Shown here one piece after another: positions 9,635 through 17,769 of a DNA stretch of 64,000 nt (the stretch's first letter is position 1; every line of letters starts with the position of its first letter). This DNA is from Marinimicrobium hydrolyticum. GTDB lineage: Bacteria > Pseudomonadota > Gammaproteobacteria > Pseudomonadales > Cellvibrionaceae. The position numbers and the translations under genes were made by a program. The stretch lies in assembly GCF_030848505.1 (NCBI RefSeq), contig NZ_JAVDDU010000011.1, positions 1-64,000 on the forward strand. The letters are read 5' to 3'. The notes under the pieces are model-generated. The model worked only from the letters and a program-made list of their open reading frames with translations, did not search any database and was not told the DNA's origin.

Positions 9635-10387
9635 TTAAGGCGCCAACCAGATCAAACTAGCCATACGTCCGGTAACCCTGTCCCGGCGATAGGAGTAGAA
9701 ACGCTCCGAATCCGCATAGGTGCAATAGTCACCACCATAGATTTGGGTGACGCCCAGCGCGCTCAATTCAGCCCTGGCCAGGGCGTAGAGATCCGCAAAA
9801 AAATGCAACGGACGCACACCTGGGCTGAAGCTAGCCGCGATGCGGTCGGAGTGGGCTTGGTTCCGAGCGGAGCGGAAGAAGGCTTCCAGCACCTCTACAC
9901 CCACCTCAAAGTACTCTCGTGAGATGGCTGGTCCCAGATACACCAGTAAATCCTGCGGCCGATCATCGAAGCGGCTCACCGCACGTTTCACCACACCCTT
10001 GGCCAACCCTCGCCAGCCGGCGTGGACCGCCGCCACCTGAGTACCAGTGCGGTTGCACAAAAGCAACGGCAAGCAGTCGGCAGTGAGCACGGCACACGCA
10101 AGGCCGGGCGTGCGGCTGTAGCAACCGTCGGCGGTGCGTACGCGTCCATCAGCTCGAGCTGCAGGTACTTTGGTGCCATGAACCTGGGTCAACCACTGGG
10201 GATCTTCGGGCAGCGCCAGCTGTGCTCGTAAGCGCTCGCGATTGGCCACCACGGCACGCTCGTCATCCTCTACATGGAAAGCGAGATTGTTCGATGCGTA
10301 AGGTCCGTGACTTTGGCCCCCCGACCGCGTGGTGATGGCGGCGCGGACATTCGCAGGCGCGGGCCAATCCGGTAGAATCAAGGTCAC
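9635..10387 (-). CDS. pgeF: Peptidoglycan editing factor / multicopper-oxidase-like YfiH family
   Basis: YfiH/PgeF (DUF152) family cytoplasmic protein. Members have been linked to preventing L-Ser misincorporation into peptidoglycan precursors, and to purine nucleoside phosphorylase or laccase activities. Family motifs are present: WLTQVHGTKV, VLTADCLPLLL and VAAVHAGWRGL, whose His and Cys residues form the metal site. Length 250 aa is typical. ATG 10387 overlaps the rluD stop by four bases (ATGA), so it is translationally coupled to rluD; clpB follows, the same order as in E. coli. Family certain; biochemical role follows literature on homologues. Confidence 0.9.
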   Translation of the reverse strand: MTLILPDWPAPANVRAAITTRSGGQSHGPYASNNLAFHVEDDERAVVANRERLRAQLALPEDPQWLTQVHGTKVPAARADGRVRTADGCYSRTPGLACAVLTADCLPLLLCNRTGTQVAAVHAGWRGLAKGVVKRAVSRFDDRPQDLLVYLGPAISREYFEVGVEVLEAFFRSARNQAHSDRIAASFSPGVRPLHFFADLYALARAELSALGVTQIYGGDYCTYADSERFYSYRRDRVTGRMASLIWLAP

Positions 10388-11334
10388 TGTGTCTCTGCCT
10401 TCAGTTGAGCCAACAAGGCAACCATGTCCTCAGGCAAGGGCACCTGCCATTCGCAAGGTTCCCCGGTAACCGGGTGCTCCAGCCCCAGGCTGGCCGCGTG
10501 CAACGCTTGGCGGGGAAAGCTTTTTAGCGCCAAAACCAATTCCGGACTGGCGCCCTTGGGAATTTTGAAGCGCCCAGCGTAGGTGGGGTCTCCCACCAAT
10601 GGGAGGTTGATGTGCGCCATGTGCACCCGAATCTGGTGGGTGCGGCCGGTCTCAAGCTTGACTCTGATATGGGTGTGGCGGGTGAAACGGGTCAGGATTC
10701 GGTAATGAGTCACCGCTGGCTTGCCCGTGGCCACTACCGCCATTTGCTTGCGCTGCTTCGGGTGGCGGCCAATGGGCGCATCTACCCGACCGCCGCCGGT
10801 CATAGTGCCAATAACTACGGCTTCATACTCCCTTTTAACGTCCCGCGCCTGCAATTGCGCGACTAGATCGCTGTGGGCGGTTAGCGTTTTGGCTACCACC
10901 ATCAGGCCGGTGGTGTCTTTATCCAGACGATGCACAATCCCCGCTCGGGGTACATTGACTAGCTCTGGGCAGTGGTGCAGCAAGGCGTTTAGCAAAGTAC
11001 CCGTTTGGTTGCCTGCCGCGGGGTGAACCACCAACCCCGCCGGCTTATTGATCACCAATAAGTGTTCGTCCTCGTACACTATATCTAAGTCTATGGACTC
11101 GGGCTCCCACTCCCCTTGGGGCTCCAGTTGGGCCCGCAGCCATAGATTTTCACCCCCCAGCAGGCGCTCCTTAGGCTTGGCGGTACGTCCGGCTAAGGTT
11201 AGCTGGCCGTCTTTTATCCAGGACTGCAACCGCATCCGCGAAAACTCAGGGAACAAGGCGGACGCCGCCTGGTCGAAACGCATGCCGTTCATCTCGGCAG
11301 GTACCAGGACACTCTTTTCCAACAAATCTGTCAT
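10384..11334 (-). CDS. rluD: 23S rRNA pseudouridine synthase RluD
   Basis: Converts uridines 1911, 1915 and 1917 (E. coli numbering) in helix 69 of 23S rRNA to pseudouridine. The N-terminal S4 RNA-binding domain (about residues 15-75) is followed by the RluA-type catalytic domain, with catalytic aspartate D138 in HRLDKDTTGL. The C-terminal part has the conserved ETGRTHQIRVH. Length 316 aa is normal for RluD. It is divergent from bamD, the usual gammaproteobacterial arrangement, which favours RluD over RluA or RluC. Downstream pgeF overlaps it by four bases. Confidence 0.95.
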   Translation of the reverse strand: MTDLLEKSVLVPAEMNGMRFDQAASALFPEFSRMRLQSWIKDGQLTLAGRTAKPKERLLGGENLWLRAQLEPQGEWEPESIDLDIVYEDEHLLVINKPAGLVVHPAAGNQTGTLLNALLHHCPELVNVPRAGIVHRLDKDTTGLMVVAKTLTAHSDLVAQLQARDVKREYEAVVIGTMTGGGRVDAPIGRHPKQRKQMAVVATGKPAVTHYRILTRFTRHTHIRVKLETGRTHQIRVHMAHINLPLVGDPTYAGRFKIPKGASPELVLALKSFPRQALHAASLGLEHPVTGEPCEWQVPLPEDMVALLAQLKAETQ

Positions 11335-11492
11335 AACATCGATAACCTAAGCACCTGGTGAAGAGCATTTCCTCCCGATACCGGCCAGATTCAGGACTTT
11401 GGTATCCGAGACGCTCTGTGTTTAAATAGCTCGCCGTGCGCCCCATCGCTGGCGGCGGCACCTTGTTCACTTATTTAAGAGTCTAAAAATTT

Positions 11493-12371
11493 ATGCAAGC
11501 CCTGCGATTTTTGCTTATTGGCGGTCTGATACTGCTAACCGCCTGCTCTACCACGGACCGGGACGAGTATATCAGCGAGGCCGATCTATATCAGGCGGCT
11601 CAGGAGCAATTGGAGCGGGGCCAATGGGAGCCGGCGATCCGAAACCTGCGCAATCTGGAAGAGCACTTCCCCTTCGGCACCCATGCCGAGCAGGCGCAGC
11701 TTGAACTCATTTATGCCTACCACCGCTCCAACCAGCCCGATTTGGTAGCCGCTACGGCGGATCGCTTTATTCGTCTGCACCCCCAACATCGCAACGTCGA
11801 CTACGCCTATTACATGAAGGGCCTGAGCTCGTTTACGGAAGGCCGAGGGATGTTCGAGCGAGTATTGCCCACGGACTTGACCCAACGCGACCCCGGTGCA
11901 GCCCGGGAATCCCTGGCCCACTTCTCCCAGCTGCTCGCCCGCTTCCCGGACAGTGAATACGCCCCGGACGCCAAAAAGCGCATGCTCTATCTTCGTAATT
12001 TGCTGGCACGCTATGAGATTCACGTCGCCAACTATTATTTCAAACGCGGTGCCTACTTGGCGGCCACCAACCGCGGGCGTTTTGTTGTGGAGAACTTCAA
12101 CCAGACGCCAGCCGTACCCGACGCGCTAGCGGTAATGGTACAGGGGTACCAACTGCTGGAAATGCCCGAACTGAGAGATCAAACCCTGGAATTACTCCGC
12201 CTCAACTACCCAGAGCACCCGGCTCTGCGTCGCAACGGCGAGTTTAACTTTCAGTACCATTCGGATTCCGGGGACCGCAGCTGGCTGAGTCTGGCCACCT
12301 TTGGACTTTTTGACAAGCGCGATCCACCGGGTTTCGACAGCCGTGAGCTGTACGACCCCGAATACCGGTAA
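11493..12371 (+). CDS. bamD: Outer-membrane assembly lipoprotein BamD
   Basis: Essential TPR lipoprotein of the BAM complex that inserts beta-barrel proteins into the outer membrane. It has a lipoprotein signal peptide with lipobox LLTAC and lipidated C18. About five TPR repeats follow; conserved segments are EHFPFGTHAEQAQLELIYAY, DYAYYMKGL and RFPDSEYA. Length 292 aa is a little longer than in E. coli (245 aa), mostly in a C-terminal extension after the last TPR. The ATG at 11493 begins the signal peptide. Divergent from rluD and convergent with nadE. Confidence 0.95.
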   Translation: MQALRFLLIGGLILLTACSTTDRDEYISEADLYQAAQEQLERGQWEPAIRNLRNLEEHFPFGTHAEQAQLELIYAYHRSNQPDLVAATADRFIRLHPQHRNVDYAYYMKGLSSFTEGRGMFERVLPTDLTQRDPGAARESLAHFSQLLARFPDSEYAPDAKKRMLYLRNLLARYEIHVANYYFKRGAYLAATNRGRFVVENFNQTPAVPDALAVMVQGYQLLEMPELRDQTLELLRLNYPEHPALRRNGEFNFQYHSDSGDRSWLSLATFGLFDKRDPPGFDSRELYDPEYR

Positions 12372-12380
12372 TCATTGCTC

Positions 12381-12403
12381 CGGCTCCAGTCTCGCTGGAG
12401 CCG
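12381..12403. terminator. Hairpin between convergent bamD and nadE
   Basis: Perfect 8-bp stem CGGCTCCA / TGGAGCCG with a 7-base loop. It begins ten bases after the bamD stop and abuts the nadE stop codon. No T-run; probably a bidirectional transcript-end hairpin. Confidence 0.5.
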
Positions 12404-14032
12404 TCACTCCCCTGGGCGCCACCCTGAAGTAATGGGGTAACGCCGATCACGCCCAAAGCCCCGCTCAGTCATACGCACCCCAATGGGGGACTGGCGACGC
12501 TTGTACTCATTCAAGTCCACCAAGCGCACTATTCTCTCCACCACTTCACGCTCAAACCCTTGCGCAATAATGCTTTCCGCACTCTTGTCCTGCTCTACGT
12601 AGAGCGCCAGAATCTGATCCAGGGTCTCGTAGGGAGGCAAGTTGTCTTCGTCTTTTTGGTCCGGCGCCAACTCGGCCGATGGCGGGCGAGAAATCACACC
12701 GGGCGGAATGACTTCTCCCATACTGTTGCGGTAGCGAGCCAACTCAAACACCAGCATTTTCGGCACGTCTTTTAAGGCATCGAAGCCCCCGGCCATGTCT
12801 CCATAAAGCGTGGAGTACCCCACGGCCAGCTCACTTTTATTTCCCGTGGTCAGCACCAGATAGCCTTTTTTGTTGGACACGGCCATCAGAATCACCCCAC
12901 GACAGCGGGCCTGGAGATTTTCCTCGGTGGTATCCGCCTTCGTACCCTCGAAGGCGTCTTCCAATGCACCCGTAAAGGCTTCGTACATGGGCTCAATGCT
13001 GATGGTGCGGTAATTAACGCCCATCCGCTTGGCCTGATCAGCGGCATCGGCAATACTTTGTTCGGAGGTATATCGAAAGGGCATCATGATGGCTGATACC
13101 CGCTCCGCTCCCAAGGCGTCCACAGCGATCGCCAGGGTAAGCGCGGAGTCAATTCCGCCAGACAAGCCCAGCACCACCCCTTTAAAGCCGTTTTTGTTGA
13201 CGTAGTCCCGGGTCCCCAAAACAAGAGCGCGATAAGCCGAATCCAAATCGGTCATCTGCGGGGCCAGTTCCTGGTGGGCAATATGGACGGCCCCGTCCTG
13301 CCAATTGAGGGAAACGGCCACGGTGGTTTCTTCAAAAGACGGCAGGCGACGGCAAAGATCGCCTTGCGCACTCACCACCACGGACCCGCCATCGAACACC
13401 AGCTCGTCCTGTCCACCCACCTGGTTTACGTAGACTACCGGCATATGGCCTTGCAGGGCTCGCTCGGTTGTCAATTGTTCGCGTTCGCGCTGTTTGCCCA
13501 GATGAAAGGGAGAGGCGTTGAGGTTGAGCATAAGGCGGGCCCCCGCCTCGCGCGCCTGAGTCATTGGGCCGGAGTGCCAAATATCTTCACAGACGGTCAG
13601 CGCCGTCGGGATACCTTTGAAATCAAACACGCAGGCACTGTCACCGGGAACAAAGTAGCGCACCTCGTCAAAAACCTGGAAGTTGGGCAGGCATTGCTTG
13701 GCATACTCACATACCAGCTCCCCGTCACTGATCACGCCGGCCATGTTGAACACTCGGCCCGCCACCACGCGCGGATAACCCAGAATTAGGGTGATATCCA
13801 GCTTGGCGGCCTTAATGTCTTCCAAGGCCCGATCAATTCGCAACCCCATACTGGGGCGCAACAACAAATCTTCCGGGGGGTAACCACTTAGCACCAGCTC
13901 GGGAAACATAACCGCATCCGCGCCAAGCTGCTCCTGGGCATAGCGGGCCTGCTCGAGGACCTTGCGGGTGTTGCCTGGGATATCGCCCACCAGCGGGTTA
14001 ATTTGGGCCAGGGCGAGAGTCACATTTGCCAT
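12404..14032 (-). CDS. nadE: Glutamine-dependent NAD+ synthetase
   Basis: Last step of NAD synthesis: amidates nicotinic acid adenine dinucleotide using ammonia from glutamine. The N-terminal nitrilase-type glutaminase domain (about 1-250) has the catalytic triad glutamate E45 (FPELVLSGYPPEDLL) and the nucleophile cysteine in TVCEDIW. The C-terminal synthetase domain carries the ATP pyrophosphatase loop SGGIDSAL and TGNKSELAVGYSTLYGDMAGG. Length 542 aa fits the two-domain form rather than the short ammonia-dependent E. coli NadE. ATG 14032 is the natural start. Monocistronic between bamD and pilS. Confidence 0.95.
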   Translation of the reverse strand: MANVTLALAQINPLVGDIPGNTRKVLEQARYAQEQLGADAVMFPELVLSGYPPEDLLLRPSMGLRIDRALEDIKAAKLDITLILGYPRVVAGRVFNMAGVISDGELVCEYAKQCLPNFQVFDEVRYFVPGDSACVFDFKGIPTALTVCEDIWHSGPMTQAREAGARLMLNLNASPFHLGKQREREQLTTERALQGHMPVVYVNQVGGQDELVFDGGSVVVSAQGDLCRRLPSFEETTVAVSLNWQDGAVHIAHQELAPQMTDLDSAYRALVLGTRDYVNKNGFKGVVLGLSGGIDSALTLAIAVDALGAERVSAIMMPFRYTSEQSIADAADQAKRMGVNYRTISIEPMYEAFTGALEDAFEGTKADTTEENLQARCRGVILMAVSNKKGYLVLTTGNKSELAVGYSTLYGDMAGGFDALKDVPKMLVFELARYRNSMGEVIPPGVISRPPSAELAPDQKDEDNLPPYETLDQILALYVEQDKSAESIIAQGFEREVVERIVRLVDLNEYKRRQSPIGVRMTERGFGRDRRYPITSGWRPGE

Positions 14033-14314
14033 AAATAAGTACGCCTTTACGTCCGATCTTTGTGGCTGGGTCGCTTTACTGCGTATACTATTGCTATCGA
14101 AGCGGAAGGAAAGGCTACCCTTTCCATGTCATTCAATAATAAGGTCCATCGTCGGGAAATCGAGCCTAGCTGGCATAACAACAGGCCGAACGACAATCTT
14201 GCTCGACAGCGCGTCCCGAAGGGCGGGCATTGTCGGTCAAAAATGACTCTTTAGGCAAAAAATAATCGGCGACCTAGCCCCGCCCGCAGCCCTTTTTCGC
14301 GATCCTCAGTTCCT

Positions 14315-15922
14315 ATGAAAACAAGCACTGTCCAAAATATTCCCAATTACAGTACTTACGAATTACTACGGGTCTACACCTATTATCGCACGCTTCTGGG
14401 CAGCCTACTGCTGTTGATGTTCCAGGGACAAGTCGCACCCAGCATTCTGGGTTACGAAAATCCCGATCTATTCTTTTATACCTCGGCCATTTACACCGCC
14501 CTAAATGTGGTCACTTTAGGCCTCTTGTGGCGCGCCAAATTTCTCCCATCTGTCCAACAGCTGTTTGTATTGTTATTGATTGACCTGCTGGCCGTTGGGC
14601 TGTTGATGCACGCCAGTGGCGGCGCGCAGAGTGGCCTAGGATACTTGCTGCTGGTGGTGGTAGCGGCCGGCGGCATGCTGTTGCCGGGCCAACTGGCGGT
14701 ATTGCTGGCAGCGTTGGCGAGTATCGCTGTGCTGGGGGAAAGCATTAGCCGGATTTGGCTGTTATCCGCCGACTACCAAATCCTGTTTTCCTCAGGGGCG
14801 CTCGGCGCTTTACTGTTTTTCACCGCCATTGCCTTTCAATACCTGACCAAAAAAGTACGCACCACCCATGAGGAAGCCCAGAGTCAGGCCGAACAGGCGG
14901 CGCACCTGCAAAAACTGGCACAACTCATTGTAGAGCGTATGCGCACAGGGATTCTGGTCCTGAACCCGAACCAGCATATTGATTTATTTAACAAGTCGGC
15001 AGCAAACTTACTGGCGATTCCCACGACGAAACAGGCTGACCTAACGCTGGCAGATTTACCGGAGCTGCAAGAGCATCTCCAGCAATGGCGCCAACACGCG
15101 TCTCCCCTTCCTCCTGTGCGAGTAGGCGCCGATACCGCCAGTGAAGTGAAAATCAACTTTGCCCCCCTGGGCGAAGACGACCAGTCCGACATTCTAATTT
15201 TTGTTGAAGATAACCGCCTAATCACCCAGCAGGCGCAACAATTAAAGTTGGCCTCCCTGGGTCGCCTGACGGCCAGCATTGCCCATGAAATTCGCAATCC
15301 TCTGGGCGCCATCAGCCATGCCAGTCAGTTGCTGGCAGAATCGGAAAATCTTGAATCTGATGATTTGCACTTGTTGTCGATCATTGATAATCACAGCAAG
15401 CGGGTGAATCAAATCATCGAGAATGTCCTTCAGCTATCCCGTCGAAGAACTGCTACCCCGCAGCAAGTGGATCTCGACCTGTGGCTGCCGAAGTTCATTA
15501 GCGATTACAGCACCGAATCGGGCCAACAAGACGACATTGAGTTGCGCCTGCTGTCCAGCAACATCATCGCCAAATTCGATCCGGGTCAGCTTCACCAGGT
15601 GCTGAGCAACCTATGCGATAATGGCCGACGCTACAGCAAGCTGGCCATCGGCAAGAGTCGAGTAAAACTGGAGGCGGGCATCGAAAAGCAAGCACAGCAG
15701 CCGTACATTCGCGTCATTGACTGGGGCAAAGGAATCGATAAGCAAGAACGCAAACATGTGTTCGAGCCTTTTTACACCACCTCTAATACCGGATCTGGGC
15801 TAGGCTTATATATATGCAAGGAACTGTGTGAGGCGAATCAGGCGTTTATTCACTATACACGCACCAAAGAAGGCCTAAGCTGCTTCCATATCCAACTGGC
15901 GCACCCTGACCGAGCATTATAA
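14315..15922 (+). CDS. pilS: Sensor histidine kinase PilS
   Basis: Membrane histidine kinase partner of PilR that governs sigma-54-dependent type IV pilin expression; in Pseudomonas it senses the pilin level in the inner membrane. Six hydrophobic segments fill about residues 20-175, followed by a linker and PAS-like region. The HisKA domain has the phosphorylated H324 in SIAHEIRNPLGAISHASQLL. The ATPase domain shows the N-box (NLCDNGRRYS), DWGKGI and GSGLGLYICKEL. Length 535 aa matches PilS. ATG 14315 opens the first membrane region. pilR follows after 18 bases, so they are co-transcribed. Confidence 0.94.
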   Translation: MKTSTVQNIPNYSTYELLRVYTYYRTLLGSLLLLMFQGQVAPSILGYENPDLFFYTSAIYTALNVVTLGLLWRAKFLPSVQQLFVLLLIDLLAVGLLMHASGGAQSGLGYLLLVVVAAGGMLLPGQLAVLLAALASIAVLGESISRIWLLSADYQILFSSGALGALLFFTAIAFQYLTKKVRTTHEEAQSQAEQAAHLQKLAQLIVERMRTGILVLNPNQHIDLFNKSAANLLAIPTTKQADLTLADLPELQEHLQQWRQHASPLPPVRVGADTASEVKINFAPLGEDDQSDILIFVEDNRLITQQAQQLKLASLGRLTASIAHEIRNPLGAISHASQLLAESENLESDDLHLLSIIDNHSKRVNQIIENVLQLSRRRTATPQQVDLDLWLPKFISDYSTESGQQDDIELRLLSSNIIAKFDPGQLHQVLSNLCDNGRRYSKLAIGKSRVKLEAGIEKQAQQPYIRVIDWGKGIDKQERKHVFEPFYTTSNTGSGLGLYICKELCEANQAFIHYTRTKEGLSCFHIQLAHPDRAL

Positions 15923-15940
15923 GAAGAGGAGCATAAGACG

Positions 15941-17314
15941 ATGAGCCGCAAGCGCGCCCTGGTTATTGACGACGAGCCGGACATTCGCGAACTCCTGGAA
16001 ATCACCCTAGGTCGCATGCAGATTCTCACCGATAGTGTCGACAGCGTTAAGCGCGCGAAAGAGCATCTGGATAAGGCCAACTATCAGTTGTGCCTGACGG
16101 ATATGCGTTTGCCGGATGGTAACGGGCTGGAAATCGTGGAATACATTCAGCAATACCAGCCAGGGCTGCCGGTTGCGGTGATAACCGCTCATGGCAGTAT
16201 CGACAGTGCCATCGAATCCATGAAGGCGGGTGCGTTTGACTTTGTTAGCAAGCCGGTAGACCTTGGCGCCCTGCGAAAACTGGTGACCACTGCCATCCAA
16301 TCCAGCGAGTTGCCCCAGGGGGATGCTCAAAATCAGGGGCTGATTATCGGTCAGTCCACCGCCATCCAAAGACTCGGCGCCAGCATTCTTAAGCTGTCCC
16401 GATCCCAGGCACCCGTGTACATCAGCGGTGAGTCCGGCACTGGGAAGGAGTTAGTGGCACGATCCATTCATCACTTGGGGCCTAGATCCAACCAGGCGTT
16501 TGTACCGGTAAACTGCGGAGCCATTCCCCGGGAACTGATGGAGAGCGAGTTTTTTGGCCACAAAAAAGGCAGCTTTACCGGCGCCCACCAGGACAAAGCC
16601 GGCCTCTTTCAAGCGGCCGAGGGCGGAACCCTTTTTCTGGATGAAGTGGCCGACCTTCCCCTGGATATGCAAGTGAAACTGTTACGTGCGATTCAGGAAA
16701 AGGCTCTTCGGCCCGTGGGTGGTCAGGAAGAAATCAAAACCGACGTGCGCATTCTGTGCGCCACCCACAAACAATTGGAAGAAGAGGTTAATGCCGGTCG
16801 TTTTCGTCAAGACTTGTTTTACCGTCTGAATGTCATACAGCTGAATGTGCCGCCTCTGCGCGAGCGCCGTGAAGACATTCCCTTACTGGCCCGACATCTG
16901 TTAGAAAAGCTTGCCAGTGCCGTCAATTTTCCAGTCCCGCAATTAACGCCGGCGGCGCTCAAGCTTTTATGCGAATACCCCTTCCCGGGTAACGTGCGGG
17001 AGCTGGAGAACGTACTAGAACGCACCTTTACCTTGTGTGAAAGCGACGTAATAGACGCGGAAGATCTACACCTGCCAGGCGCCCGCCCCCCACGCAGTGG
17101 GCCACAACAACAACCGCAAGGTGAACTGGATCACCCGGCTCGCTGCGCCGAGTACCCGTCTCTGGATGAATATCTGCAAGATATTGAAAAAGAAGTGCTG
17201 TGCAGCGCTTTGGAAGCGGCCAAGTGGAACAAAACCCAGGCCGCAAAAAACCTGGGTATTAGTTTTCGATCACTGCGGTATCGACTGCGAAAACTGGGGT
17301 TGGATGGGGAATAA
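15941..17314 (+). CDS. pilR: Sigma-54-dependent response regulator PilR
   Basis: NtrC-family activator phosphorylated by PilS; it remodels sigma-54 RNA polymerase at pilin promoters. The receiver domain (1-120) has acidic pocket D10-D11 and phosphoacceptor D54 (CLTDMRLPDG). The AAA+ domain holds Walker A GESGTGKE (163-170) and the sigma-54-contacting loop GSFTGA (210-215). The C-terminal Fis-type helix-turn-helix reads TQAAKNLGISFRSLRYRL. Length 457 aa is as expected. GAGGAG precedes ATG 15941. No clear -24/-12 site was found ahead of the adjacent minor-pilin operon, so its main target is probably a pilin gene outside the window. Confidence 0.95.
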   Translation: MSRKRALVIDDEPDIRELLEITLGRMQILTDSVDSVKRAKEHLDKANYQLCLTDMRLPDGNGLEIVEYIQQYQPGLPVAVITAHGSIDSAIESMKAGAFDFVSKPVDLGALRKLVTTAIQSSELPQGDAQNQGLIIGQSTAIQRLGASILKLSRSQAPVYISGESGTGKELVARSIHHLGPRSNQAFVPVNCGAIPRELMESEFFGHKKGSFTGAHQDKAGLFQAAEGGTLFLDEVADLPLDMQVKLLRAIQEKALRPVGGQEEIKTDVRILCATHKQLEEEVNAGRFRQDLFYRLNVIQLNVPPLRERREDIPLLARHLLEKLASAVNFPVPQLTPAALKLLCEYPFPGNVRELENVLERTFTLCESDVIDAEDLHLPGARPPRSGPQQQPQGELDHPARCAEYPSLDEYLQDIEKEVLCSALEAAKWNKTQAAKNLGISFRSLRYRLRKLGLDGE

Positions 17315-17328
17315 ACCATCCAATCAAC

Positions 17329-17754
17329 CTACCAGCAGCTGCCCGCATCGGTCCCAGTAGCACCGCGGACCCCCGCTTGATTCAAGGTAAGCGTCGTGCA
17401 CTTGGCATCGCTCGCTTGCATGGTTCCCGCAACAGGAGTAGCCGTTAATGTATAAGTGGTGTTGGTGACCGCGCCGGTAATGGTGTAAAGCCCTTCCCTG
17501 GACGTAATCGCGTTTGTTCCGGTAATCGCGGCATGCACCGCACAGTCGTCATCATCATAGGCACTGTACGCGGTAAAGCACCTCTGCAAACGCTGAGCCA
17601 CACTACTAAGTTCAGCCTTGGCATCTGCCCGGTTGGTGCTGCGCACGTACTCGGTGTAAGCCGGGAAAGCAAAAGCCGCAATCACCCCGATAACAGCCAC
17701 AACTACCATCGCCTCAATAAGTGTGAAGCCGCGTACTGATTTTTTTCGTACCAT
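17329..17754 (-). CDS. pilE: Type IV minor pilin PilE
   Basis: Minor pilin expected in the pilus-initiation complex with FimT, PilV, PilW, PilX and PilY1. The class III prepilin signal is cut after G9 (RG|FTLIE), leaving an N-methylphenylalanine and E14 as the conserved Glu+5. The hydrophobic helix runs to about residue 32. The globular part has C119 and C140, which would form the C-terminal disulfide loop. Length 141 aa fits PilE. It is the last gene of the leftward operon, 15 bases after the pilY1 stop. Start ATG 17754 gives a short leader typical of the family. Confidence 0.9.
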   Translation of the reverse strand: MVRKKSVRGFTLIEAMVVVAVIGVIAAFAFPAYTEYVRSTNRADAKAELSSVAQRLQRCFTAYSAYDDDDCAVHAAITGTNAITSREGLYTITGAVTNTTYTLTATPVAGTMQASDAKCTTLTLNQAGVRGATGTDAGSCW

Positions 17755-17769
17755 CTTGAACTTCCTCGA

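Noticed and set aside
14060-14089. Promoter TTGTGG-N18-TATACT upstream of pilS
   Set aside because: Good -10 but poor -35, and over 220 bases from pilS; too weak to list as a feature.
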